This document shows positions 1 to 8,316 of a stretch of DNA of 64,000 nucleotides, piece after piece. The stretch covers positions 248,001 to 312,000 of the forward strand of contig NZ_JAIOKB010000004.1 in assembly GCF_019898765.1 (NCBI RefSeq). The letters run 5' to 3'. A program made the translations under genes and the position numbers. The notes under the pieces were generated by a model. It searched no databases. It was not told the DNA's origin and saw only the letters and a program-made list of their open reading frames with translations. The stretch is from Sphingomonas yunnanensis. GTDB taxonomy: Bacteria; Pseudomonadota; Alphaproteobacteria; Sphingomonadales; Sphingomonadaceae. The first letter of the stretch is position 1. Every line of letters starts with the position of its first letter.

Positions 1-439
1 GCGCCCCGACCTGATCGCCTGCGGGATCGACACGCTCGAGTGGATCGTCGCCAAGCAGACTGCGCCCGAGGGGCATTTCCGCGCGGTAGGCTCGGAGAGC
101 TTCGGCCGGGTCTATGCCGAGCCGCTGCCGTTCGACCAACAGCCGCTCGAGGCGCAGGCCACGATCGACGCCTGCGCCGCGGCGTTCGACGCCACCGGTG
201 ATGCCCGCTGGTACGACGAGGCGAAGCGCGCCTACGACTGGTATCTCGGCGTCAACGATCTCGACCTGCCGCTGGCGACCCAGCGCGACGGCGGCTGTTT
301 CGACGGGTTGATGCCGACCGGGCTCAACCGCAACCAGGGCGCCGAGTCGATCCTCGCGCTGCAAATGGCCTCGTGCGCGATTTCGGGGCTATCAATCCGC
401 GCGGGAAAAGTGGCAGGGACGCAGCGCGACGTCGCCTGA
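1..439 (+). CDS. C-terminal end of a glycan-processing protein (partial)
   Basis: The frame is already open at the left edge of the window and ends at a TGA at 437-439, so only about 145 C-terminal residues are visible. The segment is rich in Trp, Tyr and Asp (for example WYDEAKRAYDWYLGVNDL) and ends in the motif GLNRNQGAESILALQMA. This looks like the helical (alpha/alpha)-toroid region found behind some glycosyltransferases, or in epimerase-like sugar enzymes. No catalytic domain is visible, so the family is an inference. The GH130 phosphorylase starts 45 nt downstream on the same strand, suggesting a two-gene glycan-handling operon. Confidence 0.55.
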   Translation, partial: RPDLIACGIDTLEWIVAKQTAPEGHFRAVGSESFGRVYAEPLPFDQQPLEAQATIDACAAAFDATGDARWYDEAKRAYDWYLGVNDLDLPLATQRDGGCFDGLMPTGLNRNQGAESILALQMASCAISGLSIRAGKVAGTQRDVA

Positions 440-484
440 GCGGCGTCGCACACGTACCGTCGTTCACTAAGACGAGGCTGGTCC

Positions 485-1765
485 TTGGAGCTGTTCAACC
501 ACCGGCTGCGTCTGCATGCCGATCCGTCGCGCGTCGTGGTGCGGCCCTTCCACATCGGCTGGATCGCCAACGCCAATGGCGTCAGCCGGTCGGAACGGCT
601 GATCGCCGAGGTGCTCGACATGCCTCCGCAGGAGGCGCGCGACCAGCTCGACCTCGTGCTCAAGGACTTCGAGGCGCGTCACTGGCAGACTCGTCGCGTG
701 TTCATGACTCGCTACGACGAGATCGCGACCGCGCACGGGCTCGACGGCAGCCGTATCAGCGACGAGAAGCGGCAGCTGATCGGCGCCTATTTCTGCCACG
801 AGTACAGTTATGCCGCGGCCGCGCTGATGAACCCCAGCGCGGTGCCGCATCCCGACCAGAGCGGCATGGAGGACGGCGCGCAGCGCATCCTGATGAGCCT
901 TCGCGCGGTCGGAGAGGGGCATATTTCCTCCGTCGCCTTCCGCGAGGGCATCATCACCTCGGACAATGAGCTCAAGCTCGCGCCCGAGCCGCCGTTCGCG
1001 ACGGCGACCGACGCGATCGGGACCGACGAGGAAGCGCCGCCGACCGGGCCGGTGACGGTGCACCGCCATCGCGACAGCACGCTCTCGGGCACGGTGATCT
1101 TCCCGATCACCGACGCGCAGTCGAAAGGGCTGGAGGACCTGCGCCTCGTCCATTTCGAGCATGACGACGGCAGCGTCGAGTGGCTCGGCACCTATACCGC
1201 GTACAATGGCGCGACGATCCAATCCGAGCTGATGCGCACGCGCGACTTCCGCGCCTTCGATCTGGTGCCGATGACGGGCAGCGCGGCGCGCAACAAGGGC
1301 ATCGCGCTCTTCCCGCGCAAGGTCGGCGGGCAGTATCTCTCGATCGGGCGGCAGGACGGCGAGAATCTGTACCTGCTCAAGACCGACGACCTTACCCATT
1401 GGGACGAGGGCGAGCTGATCCTCAAGCCGGTCTTCCCCTGGGAGTTCGTCCAGATCGGCAATTGCGGGCCGCCGATCGAGATCGACGAGGGCTGGCTGCT
1501 GCTGACCCACGGCGTCGGTGCGATGCGCAAATATTCGATCGGCGCGGCTTTGCTCGACAAGGACAATCCCGCCCGCGTGATCGGCCGCACCCGATCGCCG
1601 ATCCTCGCCGCGGCGGACCAGGATCGCGAGGGCTATGTGCCCAACGTGGTCTACACCTGCGGCGCGATGAAGCACGGCGACAAATTGTTCATGCCCTATG
1701 GCATCGCCGACAGTTCGGTAGGCTTCGCCTTCGTCTCGATCCGCGAGCTGCTCGACAAGATGTGA
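485..1765 (+). CDS. GH130 family beta-mannoside/mannooligosaccharide phosphorylase-like protein
   Basis: The 426-residue product matches the five-bladed beta-propeller family GH130, whose members mostly cleave beta-mannosides with inorganic phosphate. Family-typical stretches are GLEDLRLVHFEHDDG near residue 216, containing the acidic residue expected in the active site, then NKGIALFPRKVGGQYLSIGR, NCGPPIEIDEGW, and a closing MPYGIADSSVGFA. About 190 residues of mostly helical sequence precede the propeller, as in GH130 members with an N-terminal extension. I chose the TTG at 485: the frame upstream contains no ATG or GTG before the previous stop, a purine-rich GACGAG lies about 9 nt before it, and LFNHRLRLHADPSRVVVRPF is a normal family N-terminus. 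The substrate is not readable from sequence. Confidence 0.85.
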   Translation: MELFNHRLRLHADPSRVVVRPFHIGWIANANGVSRSERLIAEVLDMPPQEARDQLDLVLKDFEARHWQTRRVFMTRYDEIATAHGLDGSRISDEKRQLIGAYFCHEYSYAAAALMNPSAVPHPDQSGMEDGAQRILMSLRAVGEGHISSVAFREGIITSDNELKLAPEPPFATATDAIGTDEEAPPTGPVTVHRHRDSTLSGTVIFPITDAQSKGLEDLRLVHFEHDDGSVEWLGTYTAYNGATIQSELMRTRDFRAFDLVPMTGSAARNKGIALFPRKVGGQYLSIGRQDGENLYLLKTDDLTHWDEGELILKPVFPWEFVQIGNCGPPIEIDEGWLLLTHGVGAMRKYSIGAALLDKDNPARVIGRTRSPILAAADQDREGYVPNVVYTCGAMKHGDKLFMPYGIADSSVGFAFVSIRELLDKM

Positions 1766-1803
1766 AGGGGTGGGGGCGGAAGGCGGCAATCGCTTCCCGC
1801 CCC

Positions 1804-1909
1804 ACTCCCGTCGTCGCGGCCTTGAGCCGGGACCCATCTTTCCGCACGAGCAACGCTTGTGGCGTACGTTGCGCGATAGCTCCCGCTCAAGGCCGGGATG
1901 ACGGGAGCG
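1804..1909. repeat. Intergenic bipartite palindromic repeat (type B)
   Basis: Two arms about 45 nt apart are inverted copies: the left reads ACTCCCGTCGTCGCGGCCTT and the right reads AAGGCCGGGATGACGGGAGC. The same arm pair, with variations, recurs near 27.2, 41.8 and 59.6 kb. It lies between the ends of the convergent GH130 and OPT genes and may also serve as a bidirectional terminator, although there is no T-tract. Confidence 0.7.
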
Positions 1910-1912
1910 AGC

Positions 1913-3868
1913 TCACCCCACCGCCAGCCGTCGCGTCCGCCGGTACAGCGCCCAGGTCACCGCCGCGAACATTAGCGTCCCCGCGATCAGCGCGACCTGC
2001 TCGTGCCCGCTCACCAGCGCGAGCGGCGAGTCGGTGCCGCTCTCGTAGACGATCCCGGCGAACACCACGTTCCACAGGCTCTCGCCGACGATCATCCCGG
2101 TCGCGGTGAGCACGCCGAGCCGCCTCGACGCCTCGATGTCCGCCGTCCGCTCCGCCCATTTGTCGTAGAAATGGCCGATCAGCGCGCCGATCACCACCGT
2201 CAGCGTCGCCGACATCGGCAGGTAGATGCCCAGCCCGACACCGAGCGGCGGCAGACGCAGCCGGCCCGCGCGCCCCAGCGCCTCGTCCAGCAGCACGAAC
2301 ACGCCCCCCGCGGCGGCGCCCCAGCCGATCATCGTCCAGTTCAGGTCGCCGCCCAGCACACCTTGCGCCAGCGCCGAGATCAGCGCCGCCTGCGGTGCCG
2401 CCAGCGCGTTCGGCCCCGCCCCCGGCATGCCGGCGAACCCGAACGACGTGTAGAGCAGCTGCATCACCGGGGGCACCACCAGCGAGCCGAAGCAGACGCC
2501 GATCACCAGTGCGACCTGCTGCTTCCACGGCGTCGCCCCGACCAGCTGGCCGGTCTTGAGATCCTGCAGGTTGTCGTTCGAGATCGTGGCGATGCCGAAG
2601 ACGATCCCGGTCACGATCAGCGCATAGGCGACCAGCGCCGCGGTCTGATCGGGTGCCCCGCCGCGGCCGAACCAGCCCGCCAGCATCGCCGCCGCGGCGA
2701 GCACTGAGAGGATGCCGATGCCCGAGACGGGCGAGTTGGACGCGCCGATCAGCCCCGCCATATAGCCGCACACCGCCGCGATCACGAGCCCGACCACCAG
2801 CACGAACAGCAGGCTGCCGACGATCAGCAGCCACTCGCTCCCTGCCAGCGGGCCGCCGCTGATCACCGAGTGGAGCAGCAGCGCGATCGGCACCAGCGTC
2901 GCCAGCGTGCCCGCGGCGACGACCCAGAAGGGCAGGTCCCGCTCCTCCACCGCCATGTCCGCCCCGCGCGACGCACCGAGCGAGGCGCGTAGCCCCGCGG
3001 CGACCGGCGCGGCGATGCGGATCAGCGTCCAGATCGCGGCGACGCCGATCACGCCCGCGCCGAAGAAGCGCACGTCGGTGCGGAACACGCCATTGGCCCA
3101 GGCGGCGACGTCGCCGGCCTGCGGCGCCATCGCGGTGAGGATCGGCAGCACCAGCCACCAGCCGACCGCGACGCCGAGCAGGATCGCCATGCCCGCCGAC
3201 AGGCCGATCAGATGCCCCGCGCCGAGCAGGGCGAAGGAGAGGCCACCGGTGATCCCGGTCGCGCCCGCGCCGACGCGGAAGAAGGTCGCCGCCTCGGCCG
3301 CGATCAGTCGCGTCTGGGTGAGGATCGCGAAGGCGGCGGAGGCGAGCGTGCTGCCGAGGATGGCGGCGAGCCCGCGCGCGCTCTCGCTGCTGCCGCTGCG
3401 GCTCTCCTCGCCGACCTTGAGCACCTCCGCGGCGGCGCGTCCCTCGGGATAGGGCAGCGGCGTGTCGACCACGAGTGCGCGGCGCAGCGGCACCGAGAAC
3501 ATCACGCCGAGGATCCCGCCGGTGGCGGTGATCGCCGCGGTGGTGAGGAAGGGGAAGCCCTGCCAATAGCCGATCATCACCAGCCCGGGCAGCACGAAGA
3601 TGATCGCCGCCAGCGTCCCCGCGGCCGAGGCGACCGTCTGGACGATGTTGTTCTCGAGGATCGAGGCGCCGCGGAAGGCGCGCAGCACCGCCATGGAGAT
3701 CACCGCGGCGGGGATCGAGGTGGCGAAGGTCAGCCCGATCTTGAGCCCGAGATACACGTTGGCGGCGGTGAACAGCAACGTGATCACGCCGCCGAGCAGG
3801 ATGCCGCGGAGGGTGAGTTCGGTGGCGAGCGGGGCGGCAAGACCGAGTTCAGCGGGAGATTGGTTCAT
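1913..3868 (-). CDS. OPT family oligopeptide transporter
   Basis: The 651-residue integral membrane protein has at least 14 hydrophobic segments and the OPT-family N-terminus (LTLRGILLGGVITLLFTAAN, then VYLGLKIGLTFATSIPAAV). Bacterial OPT proteins import small peptides or metal-peptide conjugates across the inner membrane by secondary transport. Another typical stretch is GIATISNDNLQDLKTGQLVG near the middle. I chose ATG 3868, giving MNQSPAELG, over an upstream start at 3913 because the extra 15 residues are unlike the family. The Shine-Dalgarno before 3868 is weak. No neighbour indicates the substrate. Confidence 0.92.
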   Translation of the reverse strand: MNQSPAELGLAAPLATELTLRGILLGGVITLLFTAANVYLGLKIGLTFATSIPAAVISMAVLRAFRGASILENNIVQTVASAAGTLAAIIFVLPGLVMIGYWQGFPFLTTAAITATGGILGVMFSVPLRRALVVDTPLPYPEGRAAAEVLKVGEESRSGSSESARGLAAILGSTLASAAFAILTQTRLIAAEAATFFRVGAGATGITGGLSFALLGAGHLIGLSAGMAILLGVAVGWWLVLPILTAMAPQAGDVAAWANGVFRTDVRFFGAGVIGVAAIWTLIRIAAPVAAGLRASLGASRGADMAVEERDLPFWVVAAGTLATLVPIALLLHSVISGGPLAGSEWLLIVGSLLFVLVVGLVIAAVCGYMAGLIGASNSPVSGIGILSVLAAAAMLAGWFGRGGAPDQTAALVAYALIVTGIVFGIATISNDNLQDLKTGQLVGATPWKQQVALVIGVCFGSLVVPPVMQLLYTSFGFAGMPGAGPNALAAPQAALISALAQGVLGGDLNWTMIGWGAAAGGVFVLLDEALGRAGRLRLPPLGVGLGIYLPMSATLTVVIGALIGHFYDKWAERTADIEASRRLGVLTATGMIVGESLWNVVFAGIVYESGTDSPLALVSGHEQVALIAGTLMFAAVTWALYRRTRRLAVG

Positions 3869-4094
3869 ACCGCAACCGTGCCACAGCGTGACGGATGATG
3901 ACAGAGGCGGCAAGTCTGCTCGCCGGCACTGCCACGGCGCACTATGCGAGGGACACCAGCCCGGGAGGAAGCGGCCCTGTGCCGCTCCCTCCGCTCGCGT
4001 GCCGGTCCGACCGGCTACATCCTATCCATCCTGCCCGCGCGCTTATTGTTGTCGAAGAACTGCGGTGATTCGGACCGTAGCCGCGACGCGGGCC

Positions 4095-4132
4095 AAAAAA
4101 AAGGCCGGGCAGAGCCCGGCCGAAAAGTTTTT
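4095..4132 (-). terminator. Intrinsic terminator with 8-T tract on the minus strand
   Basis: A perfect 8-bp stem, GGCCGGGC (4103-4110) and GCCCGGCC (4114-4121), has a 3-nt loop. Eight A residues flank it on the left, which become an eight-U tail for minus-strand transcription. On the plus strand it is followed by GAAAAG and five T, so it could act weakly there too. No minus-strand gene lies immediately upstream (4140-4300). Confidence 0.75.
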
Positions 4133-4140
4133 AGGAGAGG

Positions 4141-4197
4141 ATGCCTGAAAGGCACCGCTTTTGTGCATCGCACCACGACAGGACGCAAGTGCAATAA
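4141..4197 (+). CDS. Possible 18-codon leader peptide upstream of hom
   Basis: A short frame starts at ATG 4141, seven bases after a strong Shine-Dalgarno (TTAGGAGAGG abutting the ATG). It encodes MPERHRFCASHHDRTQVQ and stops at TAA 4195-4197, 105 nt before hom. The peptide is rich in His and Arg rather than Thr, Met or Ile, so it does not look like a classical attenuation peptide for this pathway. It may be a real leader or a chance frame in the antisense of a small RNA. Confidence 0.25.
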   Translation: MPERHRFCASHHDRTQVQ

Positions 4198-4302
4198 TTC
4201 CAATCCGAGTTGCGTTAACTGCAATCGTCCGCGGAAATCGGGCCTTCTCGACAGCCGCCACCCGACCGCCTAGCAGGCGGCGACCAACAGGAGGCAGGAC
4301 GG

Positions 4303-5589
4303 ATGGCGCAGGCGCTGCGAGTGGCATTGGCAGGGCTGGGGACGGTCGGCGGCGGGGTCATCCGCGTGCTCGACGCCAACCGCGAGCTGATCGCGCGCCG
4401 CGCCGGGCGGCCGATCGAGGTGGTCGCGGTCTCCGCGCGTGATCGGAGCAAGGATCGCGGCGTCGATCTGTCGCGCTTCGCCTGGGTCGACGACACCGCG
4501 GCGCTCGCCGAAACAGACGCCGACGTCGTCGTCGAGCTGATCGGCGGCGCTGACGGTCCGGCGCTGACGCTCGCCCGCCGCGCGCTGTCGGCCGGCCGCC
4601 ATCTCGTCACCGCCAACAAGGCGATGCTCGCACATCACGGGCTCGAGCTGGCCGGTGCCGCCGAGGCGAGCGGCGCGGCGCTCAAATTCGAGGCCGCGGT
4701 CGCGGGCGGTATCCCGGTGATCAAGGGGCTGCGCGAGGGCGCCGCCGCCAACGCGATCGCGCGCGTCTACGGCATCCTCAATGGCACCTGCAATTTCATC
4801 CTGTCGAAGATGGAGGCCGAGGGCCGCGACTTCGCCGACGTGCTCGCCGAGGCGCAGGCGCTCGGCTATGCCGAGGCCGACCCGTCGTTCGACATCGACG
4901 GGGTCGACGCCGCGCACAAGCTCTCGATCCTCGCCAGCCTCGCCTTCGGCACCGCGCCCGCCTTCGCGCAGGTCGCCGCTAGCGGGATCCGCCACCTGCT
5001 CGCCGCCGACATCGCCGAGGCCGCGGCGCTGGGCTATCGCGTCCGGCTCGTCGGCGTCGCCGAGGCGGACGGCGCGCAGCTGTTCCAGCGTGTCCACGCG
5101 CATCTGGTCCGCTTCGATCACCCGCTCGCGCACGTCACCGGCGCCACCAACGCGGTGGTGGCGGAGGGCAATTTCGTCGGTCGGCTGCTGTTTCAGGGCG
5201 CCGGCGCCGGCGAGGGGCCGACCGCCAGCGCGGTAGTGGCCGATCTGATCGACATCGCACGCGGCGAGTTCGGCCCGCCCTTCGCCATGCCCGCCGCGGC
5301 GCTGACGGAGGCGACCGCCGCGCCCAGCGGCGAGCGCCGCGGCCGCGCCTACCTCCGCTTCGCCGTGGCCGACCGAGTCGGCGTGCTCGCCGAGATCGCC
5401 GCGGCGATGCGCGACGCCGGGGTCTCGATCGAGAGCCTGATCCAGCGCGGCGCGCTCGCCGACGGCAGCGTGCTGGTCGCGATCGTCACGCACGAGGGGC
5501 CGGAGCGCTGCGTCGCCGCCGCGCTGGAGCGGCTGCGCGGCTCGCAGAGCCTGTACGGCGAGCCGATGTGGATGCACCTGCTCGACTGA
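4303..5589 (+). CDS. hom: Homoserine dehydrogenase
   Basis: This enzyme reduces aspartate semialdehyde to homoserine with NAD(P)H, the branch point to threonine and methionine. The 428 residues contain an N-terminal Rossmann motif GLGTVGGGV (about residues 9-17), the substrate-site stretches AVAGGIPVIKGLREG and LNGTCNFILSKME, and the family signature YAEADPSFDIDGVDAAHK. A C-terminal ACT domain (about 345-425, starting RAYLRFAVADRVGVLAEIA) is the usual site of threonine feedback. Length is normal. A good Shine-Dalgarno (AGGAGG) lies about 9 nt before the ATG. It stands alone: the next gene is convergent. Confidence 0.97.
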   Translation: MAQALRVALAGLGTVGGGVIRVLDANRELIARRAGRPIEVVAVSARDRSKDRGVDLSRFAWVDDTAALAETDADVVVELIGGADGPALTLARRALSAGRHLVTANKAMLAHHGLELAGAAEASGAALKFEAAVAGGIPVIKGLREGAAANAIARVYGILNGTCNFILSKMEAEGRDFADVLAEAQALGYAEADPSFDIDGVDAAHKLSILASLAFGTAPAFAQVAASGIRHLLAADIAEAAALGYRVRLVGVAEADGAQLFQRVHAHLVRFDHPLAHVTGATNAVVAEGNFVGRLLFQGAGAGEGPTASAVVADLIDIARGEFGPPFAMPAAALTEATAAPSGERRGRAYLRFAVADRVGVLAEIAAAMRDAGVSIESLIQRGALADGSVLVAIVTHEGPERCVAAALERLRGSQSLYGEPMWMHLLD

Positions 5590-5653
5590 ATGGGTAGCGC
5601 GCCGACTACCGAATGCTCGACCTCCTTCGACCTGCCGTGCTCCAGCGCACGCG

Positions 5654-5708
5654 GGAGCCCAGAGCCGCGTACGTCACCCTCTTGGCTCTGGGCTCCGGCG
5701 TTCGCCGG
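5654..5708. repeat. Palindromic repeat with 13-bp perfect arms (type E)
   Basis: GGAGCCCAGAGCC (5654-5666) and GGCTCTGGGCTCC (5684-5696) are perfect inverted copies, followed by a second hairpin CCGGCG/CGCCGG (5695-5708). It lies between the ends of convergent genes and probably folds in either transcript. Relatives with CTCCTGCG...CGCAGGAG cores occur near 17.0, 35.75 and 59.4 kb. Confidence 0.65.
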
Positions 5709-5729
5709 AGAACGCCCGGAGAAGAAAGG

Positions 5730-6221
5730 CTACGGCCGCACGCGGCCCTTCATGTCGGGCTCGTCGAGGTCGATGCCGACCGCGTCACGTTGGGGCTTCT
5801 TGCCGCGGAACGCGCCGGCGATGTCGCGTACCAGCAGGCCGGGGTTGGTCGCCGCACCGGCATCCTCGCAGCAGCTGCCTGGCGCCACCAGCTTCTGCAC
5901 GCCGCGCACCAGCGCGGTGCCCAGCCCGAGTAGATTGACCCCGGTGGTGCAGCCCTTCTGCATCGCGGCGCATGGCGATCCCTCCGACCGCAGCGCGCCG
6001 GAACCGGTCAGATCGGGGTTGACCGCGATGGGCCCGATCGGCGCCGCCTCGGCGGGCAGCGGCAGCGACTGGTCGCGCGGCGCGTCGGCGCAGACCACCA
6101 CCTCGCCGTCCGCCCGCGCGCGCGTGCAGCGCTGATCGGCGACCGGGACCAGGATCGAGAAGCGCTCGGGCGATGCCGGGGCGGGAGAGGTCGCCTGAAG
6201 CGCGAGGAGCAGCAGTAGCAT
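5730..6221 (-). CDS. Conserved hypothetical secreted protein
   Basis: The 163-residue protein begins with MLLLLLALQATSPAPA, a short signal peptide-like hydrophobic start. The rest contains six Cys (for example in GSPCAAMQKGCTTG and SCCEDAG), suggesting disulfides in the periplasm. I recognise no enzymatic motif; similar Cys-containing small exported proteins occur in sphingomonads, but I cannot name a family. An in-frame stop 13 codons before the ATG limits upstream extension. There is no clear Shine-Dalgarno. It may follow the two small genes upstream on the same strand. Confidence 0.6.
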   Translation of the reverse strand: MLLLLLALQATSPAPASPERFSILVPVADQRCTRARADGEVVVCADAPRDQSLPLPAEAAPIGPIAVNPDLTGSGALRSEGSPCAAMQKGCTTGVNLLGLGTALVRGVQKLVAPGSCCEDAGAATNPGLLVRDIAGAFRGKKPQRDAVGIDLDEPDMKGRVRP

Positions 6222-6268
6222 CGCGCTGCAGCGTGAGCGCGACGTCCGCCGCGGTCAAGCCGGCGCGA

Positions 6269-6577
6269 TCAGCGATACGCCGCGCAGCGACTCGCGTCCG
6301 AAGGAGCACCGAAGAGCGGCCGCGCCGGCGGTGTCTCGGCTGACAATGCTACCGGCCGCAGACCCGTCCCGCATGCCGAAGACGTCGGCCGCCCGAGGCT
6401 TCGAGGTGTCGCGGCGCGCTCATAGGCAGACACGCTCGCCTGTGCCTGCGCCGCCGCGCGCACGATCGTCGCATCGCCCGCGCGCTGCTGCGGCGAGCCG
6501 CACGCGCTGCCGAGCAGCGGCACGGCGATGAGGCTGGCGCAGCGCGCGCCCGCACGCGCCACGTGGGGCGCGATCAC
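6269..6577 (-). CDS. Possible small lipoprotein, translationally coupled to the acidic protein upstream
   Basis: The frame starts at a GTG that overlaps the TGA of the preceding acidic-protein gene by 4 nt (GTGA), an arrangement typical of coupled genes. The 102-residue product has a short basic start, a hydrophobic run, and GSAC, which could be an imperfect lipobox (Gly rather than Leu/Val at -3). The remainder is Ala-rich without a known motif. It fills a stretch that would otherwise be empty. Codon pattern is not decisive in DNA this GC-rich, so the call is tentative. Confidence 0.35.
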   Translation of the reverse strand: MIAPHVARAGARCASLIAVPLLGSACGSPQQRAGDATIVRAAAQAQASVSAYERAATPRSLGRPTSSACGTGLRPVALSAETPPARPLFGAPSDASRCAAYR

Positions 6578-6912
6578 GGGTTGAGCGCGATGTCGTCGCG
6601 GTCATCGAGTTCGTCGTCGTCGACGCTGCCGTCGTCGAACTCGTCCTGCACCTCGTCCTCCTCGACATCGGCCTCGTCCTGGTCGGTGTCGCCGTCCTGC
6701 TCGGCGACCTCGCCGTCGACCATCTCGAGCTCGTCCTCACTCTCGCTCTCGTCGTCCTCGCCGGTGTCGGGGTCGAGGTCGGTGATGATGGTGCCGTCGC
6801 TGGGTCCATCGCGGGTCGCCTCGAGGATCTCCGCGCGCTGGCTCTCGTCGTAGCCGTCCTCGTCATAGCCGTCGTCACCGGGACCCTGACCGTGAATATG
6901 CTGCCCGCCCAT
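6574..6912 (-). CDS. Highly acidic small protein of unknown function
   Basis: The 112-residue product is dominated by Asp and Glu, especially from about residue 50 onward (runs such as DDESESEDELE and DQDEADVEEDE). It is probably intrinsically disordered. The start is well supported: AGAAGGAGGAG, a near-ideal Shine-Dalgarno, lies about 7 nt before the ATG at 6912. No enzymatic motif is visible. A second, unrelated small acidic protein is encoded at 39949-40134. The function is unknown; an ion-binding, spacer or stress role would be speculation. Confidence 0.65.
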   Translation of the reverse strand: MGGQHIHGQGPGDDGYDEDGYDESQRAEILEATRDGPSDGTIITDLDPDTGEDDESESEDELEMVDGEVAEQDGDTDQDEADVEEDEVQDEFDDGSVDDDELDDRDDIALNP

Positions 6913-6969
6913 GCCGATCTCCTCCTTCTACGATGCGGGACGAACGGCAGGCGAGGGCGCGCGGTTCCG

Positions 6970-8208
6970 TCAGCGCGCCGCGAAGAGCCGCCCGCGCTCG
7001 GTCACCAGCACGATCGCCAGCGCCGCGACGCCCGCCAACAGGAAGCCGGCGTTGAGCGGTACCGTGGTGCCGTCGTAATACTGGCCGATCATCGCCCCGA
7101 TCGCCGCGCCGACGGTCACGCTGGTGAAGCCCTGCACGCTCGAGGCGGTGCCGGCGATATGGCCCATTCTCTCCATCGCCATCGCCGAGAAGTTCGAGCT
7201 GGCGAGGCCGAAACAGCCCATCGCCACCGCCTGCAGCACGGCGAAGCCGACGAGCGTCTCATGCCCGGTCAGCGCCAGCAGGAGGTGCAGCCCGGCGACG
7301 AGGATCAGCGTCACCACGGCGGCATGGCCGAGCCGGCGCGTGCCGACTCGCATCACCAGCCGCGCGTTGGTGAGATTGGCGACCGCCATCGTCCCCGCGG
7401 TGGTGGCGAAGATCAGCAGCAGCAGGCGCGGTCGCCCGAACACGTCGGCCATCACCTGCTGGATCGAGTTGATGTAACCGTAGAGCGCGCCCATCAGGCC
7501 GGTCGCGGCGAGCGTGTAACCGAGCGACCCGCGGTCGCTGAGCGTGAGCTTCCACCCCGCTGCGAGCCGGTGGAACGAGAAGGGGTGTTGATCCTCGGGG
7601 TGGAGCGTCTCGGGCATGCGGAGCGCGAACCAGGCGAGCACCAGCAGGGTCGCGCCGCCGACCGCCCAGAAGATGTCGCGCCAGCCGCCGAACAGCAGCA
7701 CGATCGTGCCGAAGCCGGGCGCCAGCACGGGGACGATCATGAAGACGATGAAGGTCATCGACATCACCCGCGCCATCGCGCGCCCCTCGAAACAGTCGCG
7801 CACGATCGCCACCGTCGTCACGCGCGCCGCCGCGATCGCCAGCCCGGCGACCACGCGCGCCGCGAGCAGCAGCCCGAAGCTGCCCGCCAGCGCGCAGAGC
7901 GCGTTGGCCACGGCATAGACCGCGAGCGCGACGAGCAGCGAGCGCCGCCGTCCGAACCGATCCGCGAGCGGGCCATGGAGCAGCTGCCCCGCGCCGAACG
8001 CGATCAGGAAGGCGCCGATCACATATTGCCGCTCGTTCGCGCCCGGCGCGTCGAGCGCCGCGCCGATCGTCGGCAGCGCGGGCAGCATCGAGTCGATCCC
8101 CAGAGCGGTGAGCGCCATCAGCGCCGCGATCAGCGCCACGAACTCGGGCAGCGGGATCGGCGGCGCGGCGACGGGAGGCGCGGAAAGCGAGGCGGGGGGC
8201 GTCGACAT
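6970..8208 (-). CDS. Bcr/CflA-type MFS drug exporter
   Basis: The 412-residue protein has about 12 hydrophobic segments and the Bcr/CflA subgroup signature: LGIDSMLPALPTIGAAL in the first helix, then GQLLHGPLADRFGRRR, the MFS loop 2-3 motif. Family members are proton-driven exporters of drugs or small metabolites (bicyclomycin, chloramphenicol, sometimes Cys or purine compounds). I chose ATG 8208 (MSTPPASLSA) over a start 19 codons upstream because the longer N-terminus is atypical. It is divergent from the oxygenase gene at 8317, and the two may share a promoter region. Confidence 0.9.
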   Translation of the reverse strand: MSTPPASLSAPPVAAPPIPLPEFVALIAALMALTALGIDSMLPALPTIGAALDAPGANERQYVIGAFLIAFGAGQLLHGPLADRFGRRRSLLVALAVYAVANALCALAGSFGLLLAARVVAGLAIAAARVTTVAIVRDCFEGRAMARVMSMTFIVFMIVPVLAPGFGTIVLLFGGWRDIFWAVGGATLLVLAWFALRMPETLHPEDQHPFSFHRLAAGWKLTLSDRGSLGYTLAATGLMGALYGYINSIQQVMADVFGRPRLLLLIFATTAGTMAVANLTNARLVMRVGTRRLGHAAVVTLILVAGLHLLLALTGHETLVGFAVLQAVAMGCFGLASSNFSAMAMERMGHIAGTASSVQGFTSVTVGAAIGAMIGQYYDGTTVPLNAGFLLAGVAALAIVLVTERGRLFAAR

Positions 8209-8316
8209 GCCGCGGCCATTAGGTGCCGGTCGCCGCGCTGTCACCTCGCCGCGCGCGGGTAGCAACCCGGATCGGGAAGGTTTATTGGCCGCTCATCAAC
8301 CGATTGGACCGACGTC

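Larger units (their letters stand above)
3869..4302. other. 434-nt gap with terminator and possible small RNA/leader
   Basis: No conventional gene is visible between the OPT and homoserine dehydrogenase starts. The gap contains a near-perfect intrinsic terminator (4095-4132) and, directly after it, an 18-codon open frame with a strong Shine-Dalgarno (4141-4197). The remainder shows no clear structure. Both flanking genes read outward, so a terminator here means that something short is transcribed inside the gap or that the hairpin is part of the hom leader. Confidence 0.6.

Noticed and set aside
4140..4302. SAM or other riboswitch upstream of hom
   Set aside because: I could not find the conserved core of any known class. 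The gap has one terminator-like hairpin but no matching aptamer structure.
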